In this document: positions 16,488 through 26,113 of the stretch, in pieces
Numbering within the stretch: position 1 is the stretch's first letter
Layout: the number at the start of each line of letters is the position of its first letter
Origin: Acidimicrobiales bacterium
GTDB lineage: Bacteria; Actinomycetota; Acidimicrobiia; Acidimicrobiales; SZUA-35
DNA: 64,000 nucleotides
Assembly: GCA_020629155.1 (NCBI GenBank)
Contig: JAHDDW010000008.1
Span: 62,001 to 126,000 of the forward strand
Direction: 5' to 3'
The notes under the pieces: model-generated
Told to the model about the DNA's origin: nothing
The model's input: only the letters and a program-made list of their open reading frames with translations
Databases searched by the model: none
Translations under genes and position numbers: made by a program

Positions 16488-17924
16488 TTACATCCAAGAA
16501 AGGCTATGTTTAACCCTATCGATAAAGCCAAAGGGTTTCCCTAGATTTCTTTTCTCAGTCTCAGCCATTGCTCTGTCCAACTTTTTGGCTTTTCTGATTT
16601 GGCCTGTTTTTAAATATGCCACAGCTAAGGAATCCCTGGCATCAGAAGTAAAGTGGTTATCTGCCCCGAAAACTTCGGTTGCATCCTCCACTGCTTTTTC
16701 TCCAACATCGATAGCAGCGTCATATTGATCGCCTCGCTGATAATATCGCAACAACAATATTTTTTGAGTAACCGTTTCTGGATGCTTAGGGCCACGAATT
16801 TCAATAAAACTTGTCAGGGTTTTTTCTTGAAGCGATGCCGCATTACTGTACTGGCCCGCTGCTTCATAGCACTGTGCTAGCCTTACCTTGGCAAGTAATG
16901 TATCAGCGTGTTCTAAGCCCTTGGTTTCTATTGTGTCTTCAATTGCTTGTTCCAGAAGAGCTATTGCTTCGTCATGTTCATGTGCCTCAAGGTGGAATTC
17001 GGCAAGTTCTACTCGGACTGCTAGCGTTTCTGAATGGTTTTCTCCGAGCGTTTTGATACGCTCGTCAAGCACTTGTTTAAGCAAAGCAAAGGCTAGAACA
17101 TTTTTTTGTGCTTGCATATATGAGCGAGCTAGTTGCATCCGACCAATAATTGCTTCTTCATGTCTTAGGCCATGAGTATTAACACTGACCTGTAGTTCTT
17201 TCTCCCGGATCTTGATAGCTTCATCATGTTTACCCGCTTGGTCGTATAACGAGACTAGTCTGCTTCGAGCTTTGCTTGTTAAATTATTGGTGTATCCATA
17301 TTTCTGTGTGTAGATTTCAACGAGTTCTTCAGCAAGACTTAGCGCATCTTTTCTATTTCCTACTTTATTGTGCGCATCGATCATGCTGTCTTTCGTTGAC
17401 AGAACGCTGAAATGGGTCGGTCCGAAATGTTCAGTGCGGCTTAAAAGAATTTTTTTGAGGATCTCGATAGCGTATATCGATGGTCCAGAGTAAAGATATG
17501 CCCCTGCAAGGTTAGTCATGGCCATCAGAGTATAGGGATGGGACGGGCCAAGGAGGTCGCTAAGATCTTGAGCTACTTTCTCGCCTAGCTTGACGGAGTC
17601 GACATATCGGTTTAACGAAAAGTAGTGTAAGACAAGATTAAATCTTGCATAGTGCGTTTGTGGGTGGTTATCACCTAGTATGTTTATACTATCGGCAACT
17701 AATTGTTGACTGTCAAGCAGCACTTCCTCTGCAAGGTCCTTCAGATAACAAAAAATTAAATATTCACATCTATATTTTATTGTGTCTGGATGTAGGTTTC
17801 CTAGAAGTTTTACGGAGTCTTGCACTACTTGTTTGCCGATCAAAAAGGCCTCATCTTCTTGATTGTCTAATATATATAGTGAAGTAAGGTTTGATTTTTT
17901 TTTCGATTGTATCTGCATGCTCAC
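16488..17924 (-). CDS. Tetratricopeptide-repeat protein, main part (frameshifted from the upstream ORF)
   Basis: 478 residues made almost entirely of about ten 42-residue kinesin-light-chain-type TPR units, each with the pattern A-x-x-L-x-E-K...LG-x-x-H-P-x-T, for example LLGNLHPDTIKYRCEYL and LGENHSETLAVRVELAEF. Such scaffolds mediate protein-protein contacts; no catalytic domain is visible. A GTG at 17924 could serve as start, but the first eight codons (MSMQIQSKKK) are the out-of-frame reading of a conserved repeat. Joining this frame to the upstream ORF across a run of nine A restores a perfect TPR unit, so both ORFs were once, or still are, one gene of about 620 residues. Confidence 0.75.
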   Translation of the reverse strand: MSMQIQSKKKSNLTSLYILDNQEDEAFLIGKQVVQDSVKLLGNLHPDTIKYRCEYLIFCYLKDLAEEVLLDSQQLVADSINILGDNHPQTHYARFNLVLHYFSLNRYVDSVKLGEKVAQDLSDLLGPSHPYTLMAMTNLAGAYLYSGPSIYAIEILKKILLSRTEHFGPTHFSVLSTKDSMIDAHNKVGNRKDALSLAEELVEIYTQKYGYTNNLTSKARSRLVSLYDQAGKHDEAIKIREKELQVSVNTHGLRHEEAIIGRMQLARSYMQAQKNVLAFALLKQVLDERIKTLGENHSETLAVRVELAEFHLEAHEHDEAIALLEQAIEDTIETKGLEHADTLLAKVRLAQCYEAAGQYSNAASLQEKTLTSFIEIRGPKHPETVTQKILLLRYYQRGDQYDAAIDVGEKAVEDATEVFGADNHFTSDARDSLAVAYLKTGQIRKAKKLDRAMAETEKRNLGKPFGFIDRVKHSLSWM

Positions 17925-18333
17925 GGCCGACTAATGAAATGCTTTCTTCGACAATAGCTTTTCCAATATCGACGGCTGTGTTCGTTTGTTCTGAATAAGC
18001 GTATGCTTGAAGTAAGGCAGTTTCTAGCGCGCGAAAAATAACCAGTTCGTCTATTCCAGCTAGCCTGTTGAAGAAAGACTGGCTCGTCTCTTCTAGCAGA
18101 GAAAGCTGTCGTGAAGGGTTTTCTGCCTTGGCCCAAAATTCGTCAGATCTGAATAATGATGCAATGTCATTTTCCGTGAGACTACTTTCTAGAATGATTG
18201 TGTGTGCTGTAAATAACCAGATGACGTATTGTCTAAATTTATTCTGGTCAGCGCTAAGCAACGCATTGTTAGTATCTTTACTGAGAATCGTGTAAGCCCT
18301 GGTAGAGAAGCTGTCTAAGTTTGCAGATTTCAT
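17851..18333 (-). CDS. N-terminal part of the TPR protein, separated by a homopolymer frameshift
   Basis: 160 residues. The N-terminal about 110 residues are helical without a recognised family; the end contains the start of a TPR unit, AVDIGKAIVEESISLVGREHADTIEKK, after which the frame leaves the repeat pattern (IKPYFTIYIRQSRR) and stops. Skipping one A of the A9 run (17895-17903 on the minus strand) continues into SNLTSLYILDNQEDEAF of the next ORF, which is the expected continuation. Start ATG at 18333 has AAGG upstream. It is either a pseudogene, a sequencing/assembly error, or a gene expressed through slippage. Confidence 0.65.
   Translation of the reverse strand: MKSANLDSFSTRAYTILSKDTNNALLSADQNKFRQYVIWLFTAHTIILESSLTENDIASLFRSDEFWAKAENPSRQLSLLEETSQSFFNRLAGIDELVIFRALETALLQAYAYSEQTNTAVDIGKAIVEESISLVGREHADTIEKKIKPYFTIYIRQSRR
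17895..17903 (-). other. A9 slippage site / frameshift point in the TPR gene
   Basis: Nine consecutive A on the coding (minus) strand at the junction of the two TPR reading frames. Removing one A gives the codons for HADTIEKKSNLT, uniting both frames. Confidence 0.7.
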
Positions 18334-18445
18334 CTATAATACCTTGCAGCGATAATCGAAAGCAATGAAACTAAAGCAATTCGGCCATGTAATGAAGACA
18401 TAAATTATGAATCGGCTTGATTTCTTTAGGTCTTAAACCATTTAG

Positions 18446-20179
<1,734 letters not shown>

Positions 20180-20224
20180 CTAGCGATAGTAATTTAAACG
20201 GTCTTTTTACTGGTAATGAAGAAA

Positions 20225-20252
20225 CCCCGACGCGCCAAACTAGGCGGCCGGG
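20225..20252 (-). terminator. Attenuator-type hairpin in the leuA leader
   Basis: On the minus strand CCCGGCCGCC is followed by TAGTTT and GGCGCGTCGGG, forming a GC-rich stem with one bulge, then GTTTCTTCATT. The stop codon of the 14-residue leader peptide lies in the loop, the geometry expected when ribosome position controls folding. The trailing U-tract is modest. Confidence 0.6.
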
Positions 20253-20284
20253 TATTGAAGTCGCAGTGAATCTAGAAAAGACAT
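20240..20284 (-). CDS. leuL: Leader peptide of leuA (attenuation)
   Basis: A 14-codon ORF on the minus strand, MSFLDSLRLQYPAA, then TAG. GAGG lies 5 nt before the ATG. Three of 14 codons are leucine (CTA, CTG, CTT, including the uncommon CTA), and the stop codon falls inside the loop of a strong GC hairpin that precedes leuA by about 115 nt. Leucine-rich leaders in front of leuA are known in Actinobacteria and Proteobacteria; stalling at Leu codons when leucyl-tRNA is scarce would alter hairpin formation. Peptide length, Leu content and position support the call; the competing anti-terminator fold was not worked out. Confidence 0.6.
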   Translation of the reverse strand: MSFLDSLRLQYPAA

Positions 20285-20401
20285 TAACCTCACTGTAGCT
20301 CTTTCGCTTAGAAACAGTGCAAATTCTTATAAGGAAATTCGTGCAACCCTAGATGAGCGCAGAGAAGCCATACGAAAAGTCTTGAGGATTATCAAGATAT
20401 C

Positions 20402-20638
20402 CTAGGAATTTCCGCTTGCTGCTAAGTTTCGTGTGAAATCAGATAATGCAGCAAGCACATCAGGATCGGGGTCTATCTTTGGTTGTGCTAGGCTTTTTTT
20501 AATATCAACATAAACTGATGATTCATACTGACAGTCAGCACAGGAGTCAAGGTGTTTAGCGACTTTTTTCGCTGTTCTCTCATCTACCTCGCCATCAAGA
20601 TATGCCTGCATAACAACCATTACCTGTGCGCATGACAT
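20402..20638 (-). CDS. ZAS-type zinc-binding anti-sigma factor (RsrA-like)
   Basis: About 78 residues from ATG 20638; alternative GTG starts at 20671/20674 would overlap the sigma gene. The protein reads MSCAQVMVVMQAYLDGEVDE and then HLDSCADC, i.e. an N-terminal Cys plus the H-x3-C-x2-C motif of zinc anti-sigma (ZAS) domains. It binds the sigma factor encoded immediately upstream; in RsrA, oxidation of these cysteines releases zinc and sigma. The short C-terminal part (VLAALSDFTRNLAASGNS) lacks a membrane helix, so it is a soluble anti-sigma. Gene pair order sigma - anti-sigma is standard. Confidence 0.88.
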   Translation of the reverse strand: MSCAQVMVVMQAYLDGEVDERTAKKVAKHLDSCADCQYESSVYVDIKKSLAQPKIDPDPDVLAALSDFTRNLAASGNS

Positions 20639-20654
20639 TTGTCTTCTGAATAGA

Positions 20655-21227
20655 TTAATCAATGTGATCACCACCTTGTGAAATAGTGTCTTCAACTTGT
20701 TTCTCTTTTAAAACTTCGCGTATCTGTTTGCGGGCCCTGTGAAGTCGACTCATCACTGTGCCAACAGGGACACCTAATTTCGCTGCAGTTTCTTTATAGG
20801 AGAAAGAATTCAAATCAACTAAATCGATAACATTACGGAAATTCTCAGGCAAGGTTTCGTATGCCTCAGTGACTTCTGCACTAAATAGTGGGTCAACAAC
20901 AATAGTTTCTGGCGTTTGTGTATCTGAGAACTCTTGCGAGCGTTCAAAAGTTTTCTCGGGGTCATCAAGCAGGTCAGGTTTTTTCTTTCTGGCCCTATTA
21001 ATATTTGTATTGCGCATGATGGTCAGTAGCCAGGCGCGCGGGTAACGGCCGTCAAAACGATCTAAGGCCTTATAGGCTTTGAGAAGTGTTTCTTGCACTA
21101 AATCTTCAGCTTCTGACTTTGATCTAGTGTAGAGCCAGGCTGTGCGATACATAATTTCTAGCTCAGGAAGAACGAGCTTCTCAAACTTAGTTTCGGTATC
21201 GGTTTGTTGATCCATTAGTAACACCAT
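20655..21227 (-). CDS. ECF sigma factor, SigR/SigH-like
   Basis: 190 residues with sigma-70 region 2 (MYRTAWLYTRSKSEAEDLVQ and RAWLLTIMRNTNINRARKKK, residues about 25-80) and region 4 (LPENFRNVIDLVDLNSFSYK and LGVPVGTVMSRLHRARKQI, residues about 125-172). Together with the ZAS anti-sigma directly downstream it fits the ECF12 group, which controls responses to thiol-oxidative stress. Start could also be ATG 21215 (MDQQTD). A promoter exactly matching the SigR consensus lies 10-35 nt upstream, so the operon is probably autoregulated. Confidence 0.92.
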   Translation of the reverse strand: MVLLMDQQTDTETKFEKLVLPELEIMYRTAWLYTRSKSEAEDLVQETLLKAYKALDRFDGRYPRAWLLTIMRNTNINRARKKKPDLLDDPEKTFERSQEFSDTQTPETIVVDPLFSAEVTEAYETLPENFRNVIDLVDLNSFSYKETAAKLGVPVGTVMSRLHRARKQIREVLKEKQVEDTISQGGDHID

Positions 21228-21236
21228 TGCTTAAAA

Positions 21237-21262
21237 AACACCTAAATAACAACCTACATTCC
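21237..21262 (-). promoter_or_regulatory. Candidate SigR-type promoter of the sigma/anti-sigma operon
   Basis: On the minus strand GGAAT (21262-21258) and GTT (21239-21237) are separated by exactly 18 nt, the consensus recalled for Streptomyces SigR promoters. The GTT ends 9 nt before the first ATG, so the mRNA would start at or near the start codon. Confidence 0.6.
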
Positions 21263-21421
21263 AAAAAAACACTAAAAAAGCTAGTGAATGGCGTGGGAAA
21301 GCGTTTTCTCTTGCTAGTCTCAGCCAAGGAAAGAAGCTATTACTCGGCTTTTCTAGCTAGGTGAGACGAAAGTCTACTTGCATGTGGGGCGGCCGAGGTA
21401 GCATAGACAAGGAGTTAAAAT

Positions 21422-21703
21422 ATGAACAAGACAGAACTAATCGATGCAATAGCTGACGGAATTGGCGTGAGCAAAAAAAATGCTGGCGATGTTCTTGATG
21501 AATTCGTGACCATTGTTAAAAACAATGTTAGCAAAGGTGAAAAAACAACAATTCAAGGTTTTGTTTCTTTTGAACAGGTTGATCGCAAAGAGCGCAAAGG
21601 TTTCAATCCACAGACAAAAGAGCCAATCGTTATTCCTGCATCTAAGGCTGTTAAAGTTACTGCTTTGTCTAAACTTAAAGAAGCTGGAAAAGAGTCAAAG
21701 TAA
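21422..21703 (+). CDS. hupB: HU-type DNA-binding protein
   Basis: 93 residues, the full HU fold without the long Lys/Ala-rich C-terminal tail found in mycobacterial HupB. MNKTELIDAIADGIGVSKKNA is the dimerisation helix, VSFEQVDRKERKGFNPQT is the beta-arm that embraces the DNA minor groove with the conserved R-x-G-x-NP motif. AAGGAG lies 7 nt before the ATG. It is a single-gene transcript closed by a perfect intrinsic terminator. Confidence 0.96.
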   Translation: MNKTELIDAIADGIGVSKKNAGDVLDEFVTIVKNNVSKGEKTTIQGFVSFEQVDRKERKGFNPQTKEPIVIPASKAVKVTALSKLKEAGKESK

Positions 21704-21712
21704 ACAGATTAC

Positions 21713-21754
21713 AAAAGACGACTTAGAATTTGTTTCTAAGTCGTCTTTTTTCAT
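21713..21754 (+). terminator. Intrinsic terminator after the HU gene
   Basis: AAAAGACGACTTAGAA (21713-21728) pairs perfectly over 16 bp with 21734-21749, with a 5-nt loop, and is followed by T-rich sequence. The A-rich 5' side means it can work in both directions. Confidence 0.92.
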
Positions 21755-21802
21755 TTTTGTGTTTCTATGCTTGTTCGTCATGAACACACAAAGTAGCGAA
21801 CG

Positions 21803-22231
21803 ATGACCGCATTCCCAAAACCAGCTGATTTGATCCCTCATAGAGCGCCATTCTTGCTTCTAGACGAGATAACTGCATTAGAACCTGGTGAAAAAATTCA
21901 AGCAACATGGCGTTTAACAGGTGAAGAAGACTTTTTCGCTGGCCATTTCCCAGGTCGCCCAACACTGCCTGGTGTTCTCATGGTTGAATCTTTAGCTCAA
22001 GCTGGTGCATGTAGTGTGCTATCAGTGCCTGAATTTGCCGATAAACTTCCGTTGTTCGGCGGCGCTGACAAGATTAAGTTTCGTCGTCAGGTCGTGCCAG
22101 GTGAAACGTTGACGCTTACTGTTGAAATGTTGAGCCTTCGAGGCCGCGCAGGCAAAGGCATAGGCAAAGCACACGTAGGAACCGAACTAGCCTGTCAAGC
22201 AGAGATACTGTTTATCTTGGTAGATTCGTAG
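21803..22231 (+). CDS. fabZ: 3-hydroxyacyl-[ACP] dehydratase FabZ
   Basis: 142-residue hot-dog-fold dehydratase of type II fatty acid synthesis. The opening PHRAPFLLLDEI is the FabZ N-terminal signature and the catalytic His/Glu pair lies in AGHFPGRPTLPGVLMVESLAQ (His near residue 50, Glu near 64). It removes water from (3R)-hydroxyacyl-ACP. Most Gram-positive actinobacteria that use FAS I lack fabZ, so its presence fits an actinobacterium with a type II system. No other fab genes are nearby. Confidence 0.94.
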   Translation: MTAFPKPADLIPHRAPFLLLDEITALEPGEKIQATWRLTGEEDFFAGHFPGRPTLPGVLMVESLAQAGACSVLSVPEFADKLPLFGGADKIKFRRQVVPGETLTLTVEMLSLRGRAGKGIGKAHVGTELACQAEILFILVDS

Positions 22232-22251
22232 AGCGGATTAATCCTCAATTT

Positions 22252-22713
22252 ATGATTGATGAATTTCAGAATATCTTAGCGACAAATTCATATGCGACGA
22301 TTTCAACTGTGGATGCAACTGGGTTACCTTGGGCCGCACCCGTCTGGTATGTCTATGAAAATAAAACACTCTATTGGTGGTCTTCTCAAAGCTCTCAACA
22401 TTCACTTAATATCGCTTTGAACGGTTCTGTTTATGTAACGATTTTTGACTCCACCCTCCCAGAAGGGAAGGGGTTAGGGGCATATTGTCGTGCGGAAGCT
22501 AGCGAGATTCAACAAAATAGACTCGAAGAAATTTGCAAGTTATACAATGCCACGACACAAGTATTTAAGCTGAACAAGGCTAACTGTTCTGGCGAAGCTC
22601 CAACCCGTTTATATCAAGCAACTATAAAAAAGGCCTGGATTAACAGTGAAAGTATAGTCAATAACCAGTATGTAGATTCAAGGGTTGAAATTCAACTAGA
22701 TCGCAATTCCTAA
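22252..22713 (+). CDS. Pyridoxamine 5'-phosphate oxidase-like flavin/F420-fold protein
   Basis: 153 residues with the split beta-barrel pattern of PNPOx-like proteins: ATNSYATISTVDATGLPWAA followed by PVWYVYENKTLYWWSS, where the conserved G-x-P and the W/S-rich strand line the flavin or F420 phosphate site. It probably binds FMN or F420 and reduces or shields a small molecule. Substrate is not deducible. The gene sits 20 nt after fabZ and its last codons overlap the convergent DUF1801 gene by 18 nt. Confidence 0.75.
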   Translation: MIDEFQNILATNSYATISTVDATGLPWAAPVWYVYENKTLYWWSSQSSQHSLNIALNGSVYVTIFDSTLPEGKGLGAYCRAEASEIQQNRLEEICKLYNATTQVFKLNKANCSGEAPTRLYQATIKKAWINSESIVNNQYVDSRVEIQLDRNS

Positions 22714-23118
22714 GTTTTCTTGAGTTTTTACTTTGTGGTAAATCAAGGCAGCTTTGATGCATTGTTTAAGTTCGTCTTCTGGAATTTGCTGGTCGAAAGT
22801 AAACCTAATAGCTCGGTTGTTTTCATAGTCGAATAGTGGGCCAAAAACCTGCTTGAATGTAGAGACTAGTTTGCTTGTGCACTTAAAATATGTGGAATAT
22901 ATTTCTGGCGTTTTCTCTTTCCAATCGATCCTGATTGTGCTTCCATGTTTGGAAAGAAAACTTGGTTCGCCCCATTTCAGTGTTTCTTCCAGTTCTTCTA
23001 GCTCAAGCTCTTTAGCTGATTCGATTATAAGCCGATGGACATTTTTGATTTTAGGGCGAACGTTCTCTGGATACTTCGAATAAATATTTTCGAGTCGAGG
23101 GTCGGTTTCTAATCGCAT
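22696..23118 (-). CDS. DUF1801-like protein
   Basis: About 140 residues from ATG 23118 (MRLETDPRLENIYSKYPENV); the in-frame ATG at 23154 would add 12 residues of poor quality. The pattern YPENVRPKIKNVHRLIIESA, then LKWGEPSFLSKHGSTIRIDW, is that of DUF1801/YdhG-like proteins, in which the W-G-x-P segment is conserved. Function in the family is unknown, possibly small-molecule or iron-related. Convergent with the PNPOx-like gene. Confidence 0.75.
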   Translation of the reverse strand: MRLETDPRLENIYSKYPENVRPKIKNVHRLIIESAKELELEELEETLKWGEPSFLSKHGSTIRIDWKEKTPEIYSTYFKCTSKLVSTFKQVFGPLFDYENNRAIRFTFDQQIPEDELKQCIKAALIYHKVKTQENLGIAI

Positions 23119-23210
23119 GATGTAAGAATATCTCCTGAATTGGTGTCTTGCCATCGCAGGCCAAGCGGTCTATCTGCATTCGATAGTTTGTCTGCTATGG
23201 TGCATTGAGG

Positions 23211-24590
23211 ATGAATGAACTGTCACTACAGAGGCGCATACAGCGAGTAGGGATACGCCTCCAAGCTCGTTTGGAAGCTGGTATTGGCGACCGGTGGATT
23301 CCAATGGTGCTAAGTGCTGCATTGGCTTCTGTCGTCGGAAGTTTGGCGGTCGCTCAATTCGAAAGCCTTGCTTCTGGTCGTGAACTTGCACATCTTAAGC
23401 AGTCGATTTGGCTTATTCAACAAGGGATGTATCAAGACGCAACAGTGGTTGAAGGCAATATTGTTGAAACAAGTGGTTCGTTGCTTGTTTACCCGCTGGC
23501 TTTATTGGCTTCGGTATTTGAAGTGGAACAGATGCTGCTGACAATGCAAGCTGTTGCTATTGGCGTCACGGTGCTTCCGCTATGGGGCGTTGCGCGTCAA
23601 GTAGTAGACTTGCGCATTGGTGCTTCAACTGCGTTATTGCTCGCGTATGTTCTAAACCCTATAACACATCAGTTGGCTATAGAAGATTTTCATCTTGAAG
23701 TATTGGCTATCCCAGCTTTTGTTGCAATGGTGTATTTCGGCGCACGAAAAAAATGGCTTTTTTATTGGATTTGTATCGCCTGGATTTTACTTTGTCGAGC
23801 TGATTTAGGTTTAGCCGTTGCTCTATGGGGTTTCTTGCTTCTGGGTGATGGCGTCCGAAAAAGAGGCTTCTGGACTATGAGTATCGGGTTTGGATGGTCG
23901 CTCGGTTTCTTGCTTATTCTCAAACCACTCCTAGGTCAAGAGTTAGTTTTAACTTGGGGTAATTTGTTTGCTGAAGAAAACTTTGCTTTGGCTGTTGCGT
24001 TGCTCGCTCCGTTACTTTTTTTGTCGCTTATTTCGTTTCGTCATCTCTTGCCAGCCTTGCCGTTAGCTATTCTTTATGTTGTCGCAAGCGACGATAGCGC
24101 CTATTACGATCCAACCGTTTTGCTTTTGCCGTTTGTGTTTATTGCAGCTGCGTATGCTATGAACCGTTTAGGTTATATCGGCGTCGATTCTGTCTTCCTT
24201 GATGCGAGACTGCTGCTTGCATTGGTTACTGCTGCTCTATTCTTCTATATAGATTCATCTATAGCTTCACCGTATGCTAGACCTTGGGAATGGCGCACTC
24301 TTGATGAAACTGATAAGTCAGTGCTGCAAGCTATAGATAGTCTTGAAGACGATACGAACATTTGGGCAACAACGTCTGCTCTTGTGCCACTTGCTGATCG
24401 TGAAAATCTCGCCATTTTGGACGAACCTATTCTTTTCTATCCCGAGTCAGCACAAGCGATTATAATCGTAGAACGAGATATTGCTCCAAGAACTGAAGAA
24501 GAGAAACAGATCTATGATCAGCGGCTAGATCCCTTAGGATTTAGGATTGCATATGCTGCTGAAGATGTAAAACTATATCGACGTGATTAA
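23211..24590 (+). CDS. DUF2079 polytopic membrane protein
   Basis: About 459 residues with around 10-11 hydrophobic helices. The segments REL(A)HLKQSIWLIQQGMYQ and AIEDFHLEVLAIPAFVAMVY match the conserved DUF2079 blocks (…D…Q..W…; DFHPE). The fold resembles GT-C glycosyltransferases, suggesting transfer of a sugar from a polyprenyl donor on the outer face of the membrane; that is inference. It lacks a clear Shine-Dalgarno. The phosphatidyltransferase follows after 26 nt on the same strand. Confidence 0.8.
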   Translation: MNELSLQRRIQRVGIRLQARLEAGIGDRWIPMVLSAALASVVGSLAVAQFESLASGRELAHLKQSIWLIQQGMYQDATVVEGNIVETSGSLLVYPLALLASVFEVEQMLLTMQAVAIGVTVLPLWGVARQVVDLRIGASTALLLAYVLNPITHQLAIEDFHLEVLAIPAFVAMVYFGARKKWLFYWICIAWILLCRADLGLAVALWGFLLLGDGVRKRGFWTMSIGFGWSLGFLLILKPLLGQELVLTWGNLFAEENFALAVALLAPLLFLSLISFRHLLPALPLAILYVVASDDSAYYDPTVLLLPFVFIAAAYAMNRLGYIGVDSVFLDARLLLALVTAALFFYIDSSIASPYARPWEWRTLDETDKSVLQAIDSLEDDTNIWATTSALVPLADRENLAILDEPILFYPESAQAIIIVERDIAPRTEEEKQIYDQRLDPLGFRIAYAAEDVKLYRRD

Positions 24591-24616
24591 GGGCAGACTA
24601 AGATAACCTTAAACGT

Positions 24617-25186
24617 GTGGCTGAATCTCAAGAAAAGTATTTTACTTGGCCTAATTTCATAACAACGATACGGCTGTTTTGCATACCTTTTTTTCTGTAT
24701 CTTCTCTTCGTTAAAGAAGATGCGGGTAGCGCAGCATGGCTATTGGCCGCATTAGGCTCTACTGACTGGGTTGACGGTTATATTGCGCGTCGGTTTGACT
24801 CTGTAAGCGACTTCGGGGCTTTATATGACCCTTCTGTAGATAGATTGCTGTTTATTGTTGCTGCTCCTGCGCTTTTGCTGGTAGACGCAATGCCTCTTGC
24901 AATAGGAATAGCAGCCATCTGTCGTGAGCTGAGTATGGTTTGTGCAGCTTTCTACCTGTACCTGCGACGTGCTGAGAAATTTCCAGTTACGTGGTCAGGA
25001 AAAACAGGCACTTTTCTTTTAATGTTTGCATTCCCGATGTTTCTTGGTGCCAGCAGCGATCTTTCATATGCATCTTTTCTCGCTATAGCCGCCTGGTTTT
25101 TTGCCATCCCAGGTCTTGTATATAGTTTCTATTCATTATTCTTTGAATATGTTCCTGCTGCTAAACGTTCCTTAGAACAAGTGTAA
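24617..25186 (+). CDS. CDP-alcohol phosphatidyltransferase family protein (PgsA-like)
   Basis: 189 residues, GTG start. The catalytic motif D-x2-D-G-x2-A-R-x8-G-x3-D-x3-D is complete in STDWVDGYIARRFDSVSDFG followed by ALYDPSVD (residues about 54-80); about five further membrane helices follow. The enzyme swaps CMP of a CDP-alcohol for a hydroxyl acceptor at the membrane; phosphatidylglycerophosphate synthase and cardiolipin synthase are the likeliest roles. N-terminal FTWPNFITTIRLFCIPFFLY is typical of PgsA. Confidence 0.87.
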   Translation: MAESQEKYFTWPNFITTIRLFCIPFFLYLLFVKEDAGSAAWLLAALGSTDWVDGYIARRFDSVSDFGALYDPSVDRLLFIVAAPALLLVDAMPLAIGIAAICRELSMVCAAFYLYLRRAEKFPVTWSGKTGTFLLMFAFPMFLGASSDLSYASFLAIAAWFFAIPGLVYSFYSLFFEYVPAAKRSLEQV

Positions 25187-25256
25187 GAAGCAGATGTGAC
25201 TTATTTTTTTGTTTGAAACAGCAAGAATTGTGAAATTAGCGGTAGCGTAAATCATC

Positions 25257-25640
25257 ATGGAAACACCTTCAGAGCTAAAATATTCTAAAGATCACGAATG
25301 GGTTCGTGTCGAAGATGATGGAAAACTTAGAATAGGGATAACTGATTTCGCTCAGGATGCTCTTGGCGACATAGTGTATGTCGCTTTGCCCACAGTCGAG
25401 GCGGTTGTTAGTGCGGGCGATTCTGTTAGCGAAGTTGAATCAACAAAATCAATTTCAGATATCTATGCTCCAGCAGCTGGGAAAATTGTTTCTGTTAACA
25501 CTGACTTGGTTGACACGCCTGAGGCGTTAAACACCGATCCTTACGGCGACGGCTGGATTATGCTGATTGAACCAGACGCTTCTTTCGTCGCTGATAATTT
25601 ATTAGATGCGCAAGCCTATGTTGCGCTAATGGAGGTTTAA
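25257..25640 (+). CDS. gcvH: Glycine cleavage system H protein
   Basis: 127 residues; the lipoyl lysine lies in EVESTKSISDIYAPAAG near residue 63, preceded by the family opener YSKDHEWVRVE. It shuttles the aminomethyl group between the P, T and L proteins. gcvP and gcvT are not adjacent. The gene heads a short same-strand run with the FHA protein (2 nt gap) and the bifunctional nuclease (9 nt gap), a context conserved in actinobacteria. Confidence 0.96.
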   Translation: METPSELKYSKDHEWVRVEDDGKLRIGITDFAQDALGDIVYVALPTVEAVVSAGDSVSEVESTKSISDIYAPAAGKIVSVNTDLVDTPEALNTDPYGDGWIMLIEPDASFVADNLLDAQAYVALMEV

Positions 25641-25642
25641 CC

Positions 25643-26104
25643 ATGTCATGTCCTTCTTGCGGTTATGAAAATCCTTTAGGTGCACGGTTCTGTAGTTCTT
25701 GTGGTACTCCTTTAGAAGAGCGTGTTCCAACGCACGATGTTACTGCAGCCTATGTGCCTGCTATCGATGATGATGAGAGCGACCATGGTGAAGAGCTACC
25801 TACTGGAACAACGGGAGTGTTCGTTGTTCGTAAAGGTCCTAAGCGTGGCACCAGAATCGCGTTAGATAACGACGAAGTGTCGATTGGTCGTCATCCTGAT
25901 AGCGACATTTTCTTAGACGATGTTACGGTCTCTAGACATCATGCAACAGTTCGCAGAGCTGGCACAACCCATGAAGTAACCGACGGGGGAAGCATGAACG
26001 GAACTTATATTAATAAGCAGCGTCTAGATTCTGCGGTGTTACGTGATGGCGATGTGGTGCAGATTGGCAAGTTTAAGCTTGTTTATCTTGCTGTAGGTGA
26101 CTAG
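25643..26104 (+). CDS. FHA-domain protein with N-terminal zinc ribbon (GarA-like)
   Basis: 153 residues. Residues 3-23 form a CPSCGYENPLGARFCSSCG zinc ribbon, then a linker with acidic residues and a TGTTGVFVV segment, then an FHA domain (about 65-150) with the phosphothreonine-binding residues in SIGRHPDSDIFLDDVTVSRH and GSMNGTYINKQRL. It is arranged like GarA/OdhI, which regulate 2-oxoglutarate and glutamate metabolism after Ser/Thr kinase phosphorylation, but GarA lacks a zinc ribbon. Position next to gcvH is like that of mycobacterial garA. Confidence 0.88.
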   Translation: MSCPSCGYENPLGARFCSSCGTPLEERVPTHDVTAAYVPAIDDDESDHGEELPTGTTGVFVVRKGPKRGTRIALDNDEVSIGRHPDSDIFLDDVTVSRHHATVRRAGTTHEVTDGGSMNGTYINKQRLDSAVLRDGDVVQIGKFKLVYLAVGD

Positions 26105-26113
26105 TTTATATCT

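Noticed and set aside
20401-20420. A further family A copy at the anti-sigma stop
   Set aside because: Only about 12 bases match with a gap, within coding sequence; kept as a hint in the family A finding, not as a feature.
25187-25256. Glycine riboswitch before gcvH
   Set aside because: The 70-nt gap is too short and lacks the paired aptamer elements.
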